Below are positions 34,555-42,933 of a stretch of 64,000 nt of DNA, one piece after another. Each line of letters opens with the position of its first letter. Positions within the stretch are counted from its first letter, which is position 1. The translations under genes were made by a program, and so were the position numbers. Under the pieces are notes generated by a model. The model was not told the origin of the DNA. It searched no databases and saw nothing but the letters and a program-made list of their open reading frames with translations. Source of the DNA: Halapricum salinum (GTDB taxonomy: Archaea > Halobacteriota > Halobacteria > Halobacteriales > Haloarculaceae); NCBI RefSeq assembly GCF_004799665.1, contig NZ_CP031310.1, forward strand, positions 2,658,887 to 2,722,886. Direction: 5' to 3'.

Positions 34555-36318
34555 ATGTCGAACGCAGCCGATCGAGACAGTGTCGACCGTCAGCTCGCGA
34601 GCGTCTCCGACGTACTCGCGATTCCGGCCAGCACCGTCCAGATAACCCGTGTCAGACTCAATCAGCTGGGCTCCGAACTCGAAGACCAGTCGATGGCAGT
34701 CGTCGGCGCGACGACGCTGGCGCTGTCGGCTCGCGAGGACGGTCTCCCGATCACGGTCGCCGACATCGCGGAAGCGTGGTCCGAGTCCCTCGAAGAGGGG
34801 TCGATCGACCCCGGATCGATGACGGCCCTGTTCGAGGACATCGCGGCCAGTCTCGACATGGATGGGACACCGCCGGAGCCACGGGCGCTGATCGAACGCT
34901 ACGGCGCGGAACTGGAACTCCCGGACGGGATCGTCGTCGTCGCCAAACGGATCCTCGAAGACGCCTTCGAGATCGAGCCACAGACTGTGGCCGGCGGCAC
35001 GACACCGGCGGCGACGGCCGGGGCGGTCCTCTATCTCGCGACTGACGTCAACGGAGTCGAAGGGATCGACGAGGACGACCTGGGAGAGGTATCCGAGACC
35101 AGCCAGGTGACCGTCCGCAATCGCTACAAGAGTCTCCGCGAACTGCTCGGCGAAGACCACCTCACGAGCGCCGAGCGCTACCAGCTCGATCCGGACACCG
35201 GCGCGCCGATGTCCGCCAGCAGCGCCCCCGCCTCCGCCGACGGTGGCGACGCCGAGGCGGCCCCGGCCGGCGACACCGAAACGACCGAACCCGAAACAGC
35301 CGAGGCAGAGCCAGAGGCGGACGCCGACGCGGCGACTGATACGGCGGCCGAAGCGCAAACAGACGATGTGAGCGCGGAGATCATGTCGGTGATCCAATCG
35401 CTGTTCCCGGACGAGCTGCCGACGACCGATCAGGTCGCAGAGGAACTCGGAGCCGACGCCGAAGAGATCGGCGAGCAACTCGAAGCCCTGGCCGAGGCCG
35501 GCGAGATCGAGCGCAAGCGCGCCGGGACGACCGTCGTCTGGCTCCCCGGCGAGCGCGAGAGTCTCAGTCCCGACCTGACCGAGGACGCCGTCCAGAACGA
35601 GGTCGACGCGCTGGCGGAAGCCCTCGATATTAGCGCCTCTGTCCGACTCTTTGCCCGGGGGCTCGTCAGCGACGCCGTCGAAGACGTCCCCGTCGAGAAC
35701 GCGGGCGAACTCGCGGGCGCGGCCCTGCTCGCAGCCTGTCGGATCAACGACGTCGACGTCGACGCGAGCGATATCGCGGCGGCCGGCGACGTCCAGGCCC
35801 GGACGCTCTACGAGTGGCTGGACACGCTCTCGGACGCCGTCGACGTCGAGATTCCGACGCTCGACGCCGACACCTACGTCGAGCGGCTGGTCGAGACGCT
35901 CGACCTGGACGAGTCGGTTCGCGAGGAGAGCCTGCGGGCGCTCGAACAGTACGAACCCCGGCCGGACGACCCCGAGTACACCGCGCCCGAACTGGCCGCG
36001 GGAGCGATGGTGTTCGCGGCGACCGTCGGCGGCGCGGCCGTCGATCCCGAGAACCTCAGTGAGGTCAGCGGGGCCGACCCCGAGTTCATCTCCGACGCGA
36101 TGAACTCGATCCTCGTCTCGTTGTGTCTCGGGCTGGTCCGCGGTGACATCGACTACGCCGAGACGAGCTGGACCAGCGACCTGCTCGAGTCCGAACTCTC
36201 CCCGGACTTCGGCGACTCCGAGACCGGCAAAGCGATCGCACTCGCCAAGACGTACTGCGCCGGCCGGGAATCGCAGTACGTCGACGACGCGACCATCGAC
36301 GTGCTCGTCGGCGAGTAG
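34555..36318 (+). CDS. Putative TFB-like protein with two cyclin-fold pairs and no zinc ribbon
   Basis: A 587-aa acidic protein. Residues 108-205 end with LYLATDVNG...EVSETSQVTVRNRYKSL, close to the second cyclin repeat of archaeal TFB (EVAGVTEVTVRNRYKEL). Residues about 15-105 look like the first repeat (AVVGATTLALSAREDGLPITVADIAEAW). An acidic Ala/Glu linker (220-268) and a winged helix (273-332) follow. Two more cyclin-like repeats lie at about 345-430 (ELAGAALLAACRINDVDVDASDIA) and 438-530 (ELAAGAMVFAATVGGAAVD). The N-terminal zinc ribbon that recruits polymerase in true TFB is missing. A TATA-like TTAAG at 34525-34529 indicates a leaderless start. A role in transcription is inferred. Confidence 0.75.
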   Translation: MSNAADRDSVDRQLASVSDVLAIPASTVQITRVRLNQLGSELEDQSMAVVGATTLALSAREDGLPITVADIAEAWSESLEEGSIDPGSMTALFEDIAASLDMDGTPPEPRALIERYGAELELPDGIVVVAKRILEDAFEIEPQTVAGGTTPAATAGAVLYLATDVNGVEGIDEDDLGEVSETSQVTVRNRYKSLRELLGEDHLTSAERYQLDPDTGAPMSASSAPASADGGDAEAAPAGDTETTEPETAEAEPEADADAATDTAAEAQTDDVSAEIMSVIQSLFPDELPTTDQVAEELGADAEEIGEQLEALAEAGEIERKRAGTTVVWLPGERESLSPDLTEDAVQNEVDALAEALDISASVRLFARGLVSDAVEDVPVENAGELAGAALLAACRINDVDVDASDIAAAGDVQARTLYEWLDTLSDAVDVEIPTLDADTYVERLVETLDLDESVREESLRALEQYEPRPDDPEYTAPELAAGAMVFAATVGGAAVDPENLSEVSGADPEFISDAMNSILVSLCLGLVRGDIDYAETSWTSDLLESELSPDFGDSETGKAIALAKTYCAGRESQYVDDATIDVLVGE

Positions 36319-36403
36319 ACCCCGAACGAATCTGGGCCGAATGCGCTCGTAGCGCACGAAAGGTTAAGTGGGAACCGCCGCCATCTGGTGGTAGGGTGAA
36401 CGC

Positions 36404-36964
36404 GTGAGTACCGCACCGTCAGAGCGGGGTGTCGTGCTGGTCGTCGAAGACGAGCGCCATCTCGCGGATCTGTACACCGACTACCTCTCCGAGCAGTACG
36501 ACGTCCGCACGACGTACAGTGGCGACGAGGCCATCGACATGCTCGCCTCGGACATCGACGTCGTCTTGCTCGACCGCCGGATGCCGATCACCTCGGGCAA
36601 CGAGGTGCTCGCTGCCATCGAGGAGAACGGACTCGATTGTCGCGTCGCGATGGTCACTGCCGTCGATCCCGACTTCGAGATCATCGATCTGGGCGTCGAC
36701 GACTACCTGGTCAAGCCCGTCAGCAAGAACGCGCTGCTGGACGTCGTCGATCGGCTGTTGACGATCGCCGAGTATAGCGACCGACTCCAGGAGTTGACCT
36801 CGAAGAAACTCAAACGGAACGTCCTCGAAGTCGAGAAACCGGAGTCAGAACTCGAAGAGAGCGACCGCTTCGCCGAGCTGGAGGCCGACATCCGACGACT
36901 CGAACGTGACGTCGATCGACTCTCCGAAGCGCTCGACGAAGACGACGTGCTCAGACAGCGCTGA
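36404..36964 (+). CDS. Response regulator with HalX domain
   Basis: A 186-aa protein with a GTG start. The receiver domain has the acidic pocket VVEDE, the phosphoacceptor Asp57 in VVLLDRRMP, the Thr in MVTAVDP and the conserved LVKPVSK lysine. The C-terminal 65 residues, with a KLKRNVLEVEKPESELEES segment and coiled helices, match the haloarchaeal HalX domain. HalX regulators have no DNA-binding domain, and their output is unknown. A TATA-like GGTTAAG lies about 38 bases upstream. No kinase gene is adjacent. Confidence 0.9.
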   Translation: MSTAPSERGVVLVVEDERHLADLYTDYLSEQYDVRTTYSGDEAIDMLASDIDVVLLDRRMPITSGNEVLAAIEENGLDCRVAMVTAVDPDFEIIDLGVDDYLVKPVSKNALLDVVDRLLTIAEYSDRLQELTSKKLKRNVLEVEKPESELEESDRFAELEADIRRLERDVDRLSEALDEDDVLRQR

Positions 36965-36994
36965 ACCGTTGGACGGCCAGAAACTGGCTACTGC

Positions 36995-37549
36995 TCAGGA
37001 GTCTTTCCGTTCGACGACGTCGCCGAGGGTGTACTCGCCGGTCGAGGAGCCGCCTTCCCACTCGGCGTCTTCGGGCTCGCTTCCCTCCGAGAGGTCGATG
37101 TCGAGCGCGCGTTCGAGTTTGCGCTGGACGTCGTCGCTCGGAAGTGTCTCGCCGTGTTCGAGTTTGCGAATCAGGCTGGCCTTCTCGTTGAGCTGCTTGG
37201 CGAGCTCTTCCTGGCTCAGACCGGCCGATTCGCGGGCCGACCGGATGCGCTGGTCGTAGTCCTGTGCGATCTCGTCCATCTCGTCGAACATGTCGCGCCG
37301 ACGACCGCCGCCGCTCGATCCCCCGGACCCGCCGGTCGACGATCGGCTCGATCCCGAACTCGACGACCCGGAGGAACTCGACCCGCTCGAAGAACTCGTC
37401 GAATACTTCGTGCTCGTCGTCGAACTCTCCTTGGTCTTCACTTCGGTCCCGAACTCGGTACACTCGTCACAGACCTCAAGCTCCGCCCCCTCGATCTTGA
37501 CGGTGTTCGGTGAGTTCGTCTCCGTCCCGCACATCTCACACTGAACCAT
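36995..37549 (-). CDS. MBF1-type multiprotein bridging factor
   Basis: A 184-aa archaeal MBF1 homologue. The N-terminal zinc ribbon has Cys4, Cys7, Cys27 and Cys30. A long Ser/Gly linker (about 45-85) follows, then the cro-type helix-turn-helix core RSARESAGLSQEELAKQLNEKASLIRKLEHGETLPSDDVQRKLERALDI. Archaeal MBF1 binds ribosomes and basal transcription components; its exact role is not settled. The linker is longer than usual. It converges on the HalX gene at a 30-base gap. Confidence 0.92.
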   Translation of the reverse strand: MVQCEMCGTETNSPNTVKIEGAELEVCDECTEFGTEVKTKESSTTSTKYSTSSSSGSSSSGSSSSGSSRSSTGGSGGSSGGGRRRDMFDEMDEIAQDYDQRIRSARESAGLSQEELAKQLNEKASLIRKLEHGETLPSDDVQRKLERALDIDLSEGSEPEDAEWEGGSSTGEYTLGDVVERKDS

Positions 37550-37618
37550 ACTGGTCCATAGCCCGCGCCGTGTGATAAATCGTACGCCGGTTCCCGTCTC
37601 AGCGTCCCCGGCCCGGTC

Positions 37619-37888
37619 TCACCAGCCCAACAATCGATTGATCCCGCGCAGATACACGCTCCAGAGGACCCTGATCGGGGCCGTCATGGTTGCGATCTGG
37701 TCGGCGAACCCGCGCGCCACAGTGGAGGGACGCTCGACGACGTTGGTCCCACAGCAGGGACAGCGATACACCGTCATCCTGATCCGGCGTTGCAACTGCC
37801 AGTCGCCGTCGGGTGGACTCGTGTGGTCACACGCCGGACAGATCAACGCCGACTTCGGTGGGGGATCGTCGGTGGAGGGCGACGTCAT
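37619..37888 (-). CDS. Small zinc-ribbon-like protein
   Basis: An 89-aa protein from ATG 37888, with CPAC near residue 17 and CPCC near residue 45, a four-cysteine ribbon. The second half is a basic amphipathic or membrane-lying helix (MTAPIRVLWSVYLRGINRLLGW). It resembles other small conserved haloarchaeal zinc proteins; the function is unknown. It lies downstream of the divergent promoter region shared with the DUF502 gene. Confidence 0.7.
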   Translation of the reverse strand: MTSPSTDDPPPKSALICPACDHTSPPDGDWQLQRRIRMTVYRCPCCGTNVVERPSTVARGFADQIATMTAPIRVLWSVYLRGINRLLGW

Positions 37889-38040
37889 ATCTCGGCCTAG
37901 GTGCTGGACGGCAATAAATTTCGTGGTGCTTAAAACCATCAAAAGTAATTATACTCCATTATAGTCCATCCTCTGTTCGAAATCGTTCCGAACGTTCCGT
38001 GGCCGGCAACTATTTGGACGCCGGTCTGTAGCTACCGGGT

Positions 38041-38775
38041 GTGAACTGGAACCACCGGTTGCGCAACAGCTTCATCACGGGGTTGATCCTGATCGCTCCA
38101 CTGGTGATCACGATCATCGTCCTGCAGTTTCTGCTGGGCTGGCTGACCGGGTTCGTCAGTCCGGTCGTCGACGCGATCAATCTCGCGCAGGTGACGGGCA
38201 ACATCGAGTTTCTGGCGCAGTTACTGGCGCTGGCGATTCTGGTGCTGTTGATCCTCCTTCTCGGGTTGTTCGCCCAGTGGGGGCTGGTCGATCGGTTCTC
38301 CGGTGGGTTCGGGCGCGTGATCAGCGTGATCCCGATGGTCAGGGTGATCTACGCCAGCGTCCGGCAGGTATCGAACTCGCTGATGAGTTCGGGCAGTCGC
38401 TACGAGAGCGTCGTCCTCGTCGAGTGGCCCCGGAAGGGGACCTACGCCATCGGATTCGTCACCGCCGAGAGTCCCGAGCCGGTGCAGACGATCACCGGTG
38501 AAGCCTACAACGTCTACATCCCGAACAGTCCCAATCCGACCAACGGCCACCTGATGATGCTCCCTGACGAGGAGGTCCACGAGATCGACATGTCCGTCCG
38601 TCGGGGGATCCGGCTGATGGTCACGACCGGGATGGCCGAGACAAGCGAGGACCTCGAAGAACTCGAAGCCGAGGTCGACGTCAACTTCGAGGAACTGGTC
38701 GAGGACGACGACGAGGGTCGAGACGCCCAAGCGCCGACAGAATCGGAGCGAACCGAATCGGAGCGCGACGAATAG
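38041..38775 (+). CDS. DUF502 family membrane protein
   Basis: A 244-aa protein with a GTG start (VNWNHRLRNSF). Two membrane helices lie at about 10-32 and 60-82, after which comes the DUF502 core: IPMVRVIYASVRQVSNSL, VVLVEWPRKGTYAIGFVT and VYIPNSPNPTNGHLMMLPDEEV. The tail is very acidic. The family is widespread in bacteria and archaea and has no known reaction. In front lies a tandem pair TTATACTCCA-TTATAGTCCA (37949-37968) that could hold promoter elements. Confidence 0.9.
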   Translation: MNWNHRLRNSFITGLILIAPLVITIIVLQFLLGWLTGFVSPVVDAINLAQVTGNIEFLAQLLALAILVLLILLLGLFAQWGLVDRFSGGFGRVISVIPMVRVIYASVRQVSNSLMSSGSRYESVVLVEWPRKGTYAIGFVTAESPEPVQTITGEAYNVYIPNSPNPTNGHLMMLPDEEVHEIDMSVRRGIRLMVTTGMAETSEDLEELEAEVDVNFEELVEDDDEGRDAQAPTESERTESERDE

Positions 38776-39531
38776 TTACATATACGCCGCGTCCCAGCGC
38801 GTGGGTTTGCGGCTGTTGCCACAGCTGTCACACTCGATGCGCCCCATCGCGTCCATCGCATTGGCGAGCTGGTCGCAACTGCCACAGTAGTAGCCGTAGC
38901 GGTCGGTCCCGGCTTCGTCGGCATAGACGGTGTGGAACGCCGCCAGCGAGCCACGGTCGGACTCGTCGCGGTTGACGTAGACGGTCGTCCCGTCGTCGAG
39001 TGCGAGCTCTTGCATTCCAGAGGGCGTCTCGATGTAGATGTTCTCGACGTGCGTCCGGCCGTCGATGTCGATCTCGCGTCGGCCGACCTTCGTGAAGCCG
39101 TACTTGCCGAAGAAGCTGTTGCCCTCGGTGTTCTCGGCGAGGACGCGACCCTGGACGGAACTCGCGCCCTGGTCGTGGAGTCGATCGCGGGTCCGCTCGA
39201 ACAGTTCGGTCCCGACCCCCTCGCCCCGATAGGCGGGGTCGACGTGCAGCCACAGCAACATCGCTTTTTGCTGGCTATTTTGACTCTCCTCGAAGACGAC
39301 CGTCTCTTCGAGCGTGCTCTCGGAGAACCCGACGACCTGCTCGTCGATCTCGATGACGAGCAACAGGCGGTCGTCGTCTTCGAGCGTCTCGGCGAGTCGG
39401 TCTTCGCCGTACCACTCCTCGACGGCGCTGGTGATGGCTTGCGGGCTCAGCGAGTAGGACGTCTCCAGAGACCGACGGGCGATGTCTCGAATCGCTGGAC
39501 GATCGGCTGGCGTGGCGCGGCGGACAGTCAT
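38776..39531 (-). CDS. GNAT acetyltransferase with C-terminal zinc ribbon
   Basis: A 251-aa two-domain protein. Residues 1-165 are a GNAT fold with LLWLHVDPAYRGEGVGTELFERT, the acetyl-CoA Q/R-x-x-G-x-G/A loop, and NSFFGKYGF, a typical late strand. Residues about 170-251 are an added domain with two CxxC pairs: CGSC near 218 and CDSC near 238, a zinc ribbon. The fusion is characteristic of haloarchaeal proteins, and the ribbon may bind the protein or RNA substrate. The substrate is unknown. It converges on DUF502 with no gap. Confidence 0.88.
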   Translation of the reverse strand: MTVRRATPADRPAIRDIARRSLETSYSLSPQAITSAVEEWYGEDRLAETLEDDDRLLLVIEIDEQVVGFSESTLEETVVFEESQNSQQKAMLLWLHVDPAYRGEGVGTELFERTRDRLHDQGASSVQGRVLAENTEGNSFFGKYGFTKVGRREIDIDGRTHVENIYIETPSGMQELALDDGTTVYVNRDESDRGSLAAFHTVYADEAGTDRYGYYCGSCDQLANAMDAMGRIECDSCGNSRKPTRWDAAYM

Positions 39532-39677
39532 AGCAGTCGATTCGCCCTCCGGGACCAAAAAGACAGACACTCCGGGCCGACCACTCCGACCCCTATCCGA
39601 GTGGCGAGAAGACTCCACGAACACGCACCGAGAGTGTCGTAACGCTAAAGAGTCGAACCCGCCTTCTTGTACGTAAC

Positions 39678-39743
39678 ATGAATATCGAACGTCCAGTCGG
39701 GAGGTGGTGCTGTGGGTGTCGAGATCACGGAGTCGCCAGTTAG
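39678..39743 (+). CDS. Possible 21-aa upstream ORF of the HD gene
   Basis: ATG 39678 to TAG at 39741-39743 encodes 21 residues, including a WCCGC cluster. The ATG sits about 31 bases after a TATA-like GCTAAAG (39644-39650), as expected for a leaderless start. The frame overlaps the GTG start (39712) of the HD gene. That GTG has its own Shine-Dalgarno GGAGGTG at 39701-39707. Translation of the small frame would pass over the downstream ribosome site, so it could control the HD gene. Coding is unproven. Confidence 0.35.
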   Translation: MNIERPVGRWCCGCRDHGVAS

Positions 39744-40431
39744 TGAAGACGAGTTCGAGGAGATGAAGGCGTTCGTCCGCGACTATCTCACCGCGAGCGT
39801 CGAGACAGAGGACGAAGGCGGACGAATGCGATGGTACCCCTGGCACTCCGCGGAGTATCGGTTCAACCACATCCTGAACGTGGTCGACCTCGCCGAAGAG
39901 ATCGCCCGTAAAGAGGGGGCGAACGTCGACGTGACTCGCGTCGCGGCGCTGTTTCACGACATCGCCAAGCTCGAAGCCGAACAGGACCGCCACGCCGAGG
40001 TCGGCGCGAACATCACCAAGGAGTACCTGACGACTCACGCCGACTACCCGCCGTCGTTCGTCGAGCAGGTCGTCGAGTCCGTCCGCGACCACTCCTATCA
40101 GGGCGAGCTGACGGACCTGCCCCTGGAAACGCAGTGTCTCATCGAGGCCGATATCCTCGACAAGGTCGGCGCGAACGGCGCGACCCTGCTGCTGTTGCGG
40201 ATGGGCTACGAGTCCCGAACGCACATGGACGCCTCCGAGATGATCGAGCGCGTCATCGAACGCGGGAAAGACGCCACAGAGCGGATCCGCAGTGACGCTG
40301 CCGAGAGCGCCGCCCACCGCCGTCTCAAGCGCGTGGTCTGGCTCAAAGAGTGGCTCGAAGCCGAAGTCGCCGATATGGAGGACGACACCGACCCCTTCGA
40401 CGTCGGCGACGTCGACGCCGCCGAGCGCTAG
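39712..40431 (+). CDS. HD domain phosphohydrolase
   Basis: A 239-aa protein with a GTG start supported by GGAGGTG at 39701-39707. The HD motif order is seen: His52-region RFNHILNVV, then LFHDIAKLEAEQDRHAEVGA with the His-Asp pair at about 81-82, a later HSYQ and a distal D in EADILDK. Such enzymes cleave phosphoester or phosphoanhydride bonds of nucleotides or cyclic nucleotides with a metal. The substrate is unknown. Its end overlaps the convergent LysE gene by four bases. Confidence 0.9.
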   Translation: MGVEITESPVSEDEFEEMKAFVRDYLTASVETEDEGGRMRWYPWHSAEYRFNHILNVVDLAEEIARKEGANVDVTRVAALFHDIAKLEAEQDRHAEVGANITKEYLTTHADYPPSFVEQVVESVRDHSYQGELTDLPLETQCLIEADILDKVGANGATLLLLRMGYESRTHMDASEMIERVIERGKDATERIRSDAAESAAHRRLKRVVWLKEWLEAEVADMEDDTDPFDVGDVDAAER

Positions 40432-41114
40432 AGCAGCGTCCGGACGGCGTCGGCCACGAAGAGCGTCCCGAACCCGGCGTAGGCGAGTGCCGACAGCGTC
40501 GAGACAGCCGGTGCGAGACGGTCGGTCCGGGCCGCGCCAGCCGTGAGTGCCGCCGGAAAGCCGGTTATCCAGACGAGGATCCCGCCGAACAGTCCCACCA
40601 GCAACAGCGGCGTGCCAGTCTGGACCACGACCACTCCCGCCAGCGAGGAGTCGGCCGACAGCGCCGTCGCGAAGACGTCGATCCGACCGGGTTCGAGCAG
40701 GCCGACGCCGACGGTCAGCCAGAAGAGGATCTGGTAGGGGTTGGTGATCGCCAGCGTGAACGCCTTGGCGAAACCGCGGCGCTCGGCCGCGACGGTCCCG
40801 GCGGATCGAAAGCCAGCGGCTCGATCACGGAACGCACCGATCGCGAAGTACCACAGCAGCAGGCCACCGATCCCGACCAGCACGCCCTGGAGTGTCGGTG
40901 ATCGCTGGAGGAGGGCGACGACGCCCGCGAGCGACAGGACGAGAAAGCAGGCGTCCGCGACCATCGCGCCGAGTCCAGCGGTGAAGCCCGATCGCCAGCC
41001 ACCGACGACGCTCTCCTCGGCGATGACGGCGTTCATCGGGCCCGGCGGCGCGGCGAGCGCGAGACCGAAGACGACGCCGGCGGCCGCGGTCGCGATCGAT
41101 TCCAGCAGTACCAT
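40428..41114 (-). CDS. LysE/RhtB family amino-acid exporter
   Basis: A 228-aa membrane protein with six hydrophobic helices. The family signature ALAAPPGPMNAVIAEESV lies in the first helix region (about 19-36), and ITNPYQILFW in the centre is another conserved motif. LysE exporters move amino acids or analogues out of the cell by cation or proton exchange. The substrate is not predictable. It converges on the HD gene with a four-base overlap. Confidence 0.88.
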   Translation of the reverse strand: MVLLESIATAAAGVVFGLALAAPPGPMNAVIAEESVVGGWRSGFTAGLGAMVADACFLVLSLAGVVALLQRSPTLQGVLVGIGGLLLWYFAIGAFRDRAAGFRSAGTVAAERRGFAKAFTLAITNPYQILFWLTVGVGLLEPGRIDVFATALSADSSLAGVVVVQTGTPLLLVGLFGGILVWITGFPAALTAGAARTDRLAPAVSTLSALAYAGFGTLFVADAVRTLL

Positions 41115-41188
41115 CGCCGGTGGTTGGCCCGACAGCGAGAAAAGTCCGGCGAGAGCGATGCGTCAGCGGCGGCGTCACGGGCGGTCGA

Positions 41189-41926
41189 TCACTGGAACAT
41201 GCCGACGGGCTGGGCCTGCGAGCGCTCGTCACCCGCTTCCTGCATCCGCTTTGCGAGTTTCTCCTTGGCTTCGCTGATCTCCTGGGCGCGTTCGATCAGC
41301 GCGTCGGTGTCGACTTCGATGTCGGCGACTGGCTCGACCGCGCGCTCGAGCAGGGCCTTCGCGGCTGCTGGATCCGGGAACTGCGGGCTGGCCTCGACGA
41401 TGAATCCGAGGCTGTCGAGGTCGTTCATGCTGGCCTGGTAGACCAGCGCGCCGGTGGGACCGCTGACGACCCCGCGCTCTCCGGGGGTCTTCACGCCGAG
41501 GTCGTCCAGTCGGGAGCCGGCGTCGCCGGTCGCGATCCCGAAGACGTCGGTCGTCTCCTGATCGCGTCGCTGTGTGCCGGTGACGAACAGCGGCAGCGCG
41601 TCGACCTCGGCGAACCAGCCGGTCACGCAACTGGCGAACTCCTCGGCGGCCGACGGCGAGATGGGGATGTCGCTCTGGAGGACGAGTAAGTTGCGCCGTT
41701 CGTCGGCGTGGATCCTGACTGGTGGTTCGACCCCGTGGCCATCGGCGTCGTAGACCGCGACCTCCGGCAGCCCCTTGCAGTGGCAGGACGCGTAGTGGGC
41801 CATCTCGAAGGCGTCGACGAGGTGATCGACGGCGATCTTGCCGACGAGGCCAAGCCCGGGGAGGCCTTCGACCAGTACCGGGTCCTCGAGTTCGATGTCC
41901 TCGCGGTGGATGCTGACGTGTGCCAT
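41189..41926 (-). CDS. PAC2 family (proteasome assembly chaperone-like) protein
   Basis: A 245-aa protein of the PAC2 family, named after a eukaryotic proteasome assembly chaperone. Typical parts are LVEGLPGLGLVGKIAVDHLVD near the start, VLQSDIPISPSAAEEFASCVTGWF, TGTQ and GPTGALVY. A C-terminal helix carries about 50 charged residues. Archaeal members have not been tied firmly to the proteasome. It is divergent from the RNA methyltransferase at 42022. Confidence 0.88.
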   Translation of the reverse strand: MAHVSIHREDIELEDPVLVEGLPGLGLVGKIAVDHLVDAFEMAHYASCHCKGLPEVAVYDADGHGVEPPVRIHADERRNLLVLQSDIPISPSAAEEFASCVTGWFAEVDALPLFVTGTQRRDQETTDVFGIATGDAGSRLDDLGVKTPGERGVVSGPTGALVYQASMNDLDSLGFIVEASPQFPDPAAAKALLERAVEPVADIEVDTDALIERAQEISEAKEKLAKRMQEAGDERSQAQPVGMFQ

Positions 41927-42021
41927 AGCTCTGCCAACGCGAGACAGGGGTTTACCGTTTGGCCTACTCGCCACCGGTAGCTTCGAAACCCACAAAGTCC
42001 GACCCCGCCTACCGCTCGCCA

Positions 42022-42933
42022 ATGGACGACGTTCTCGCACGGTACGAACCCATCGTCGACGATTTCGAGGCCTTTCGGGCGGCCTGCGAGCGACCGCTGC
42101 CGTCGGCGATCCGGGTCAACACGATCAAGACCACCGTCGAACGGGCCCGCCGCGGGTTGGAGGAGGCCGACCTCGCGGCCGAGCCGGTCGAGTGGCACCC
42201 CGGACTCTTTCGGCTCCCCGAGGACCAGCCCGGCGCGAACTGGCCGTACACCCACGGCTGGATCCACGGCCAGGAGGAAGTCTCTGCCGTGCCCGCGGCG
42301 GTGCTCGAACCACAGCCGGGCGAGCGCGTCTGGGACGCCTGTGCCGCGCCCGGGAGCAAGACCACCCAGCTCGCAGCACTGATGGACGACTCCGGGCTCG
42401 TGGTCGCAACCGACAACAACCTCGGGCGACTCTCGGCGCTGCGCTCGAACACCGAGCGCCTCGGCGCGACGTGCGTCGCCGTCACCAACGAGGACGCGCG
42501 CAATCACTCGCTGAAACCCTTCGGCGGGATGGAGTACGACCGCGCGCTCGTCGACGTGCCCTGCTCGTGTGAGGGGACGATCCGCAAGAACCCCGACACG
42601 CTCGAGGAGTGGACGCTCGATCACGTCGAGGGAATCTCCGGCGTGCAGAAGGGGATCCTCACCCGGGCGATCAAGGCCACCCGCGAGGGCGGCACGGTCG
42701 TCTACTCGACGTGTACGTTCGCGCCCGAGGAGAACGAGGCCGTGCTGGATCACGTCCTCGACTCCGGGGAGTGTCGACTGGTCGAGTTCGACCTCTCCCT
42801 GGAGTCGCGGCCCGGCGTCACCGAGTGGCAGGGTCGGGAGTTCGATCCCGCGGTCGCACAGGCAAAGCGGATCTATCCACACCACAACGACACTGGCGGG
42901 TTCTTCGTCGCGAAACTGGAGGTGACGGCATGA
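42022..42933 (+). CDS. RsmB/NOP family RNA m5C methyltransferase
   Basis: A 303-aa S-adenosylmethionine-dependent methyltransferase. The SAM motif DACAAPGSKTTQLAAL (about 110-125), motif IV DVPCSCEG with the release Cys, and motif VI YSTCTF with the nucleophile Cys are all present. These define 5-methylcytosine enzymes for tRNA or rRNA (NSUN/RsmF type). There is no PUA or RNA-binding domain in the chain. The next gene, overlapping by four bases, could supply that part. Confidence 0.92.
   Translation: MDDVLARYEPIVDDFEAFRAACERPLPSAIRVNTIKTTVERARRGLEEADLAAEPVEWHPGLFRLPEDQPGANWPYTHGWIHGQEEVSAVPAAVLEPQPGERVWDACAAPGSKTTQLAALMDDSGLVVATDNNLGRLSALRSNTERLGATCVAVTNEDARNHSLKPFGGMEYDRALVDVPCSCEGTIRKNPDTLEEWTLDHVEGISGVQKGILTRAIKATREGGTVVYSTCTFAPEENEAVLDHVLDSGECRLVEFDLSLESRPGVTEWQGREFDPAVAQAKRIYPHHNDTGGFFVAKLEVTA

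Noticed and set aside
34525-36357. 610-codon open frame on the minus strand opposite the TFB-like gene
   Set aside because: It is a shadow frame: no domain is recognisable, and the opposite frame has TFB-like motifs, acidic composition and a promoter.
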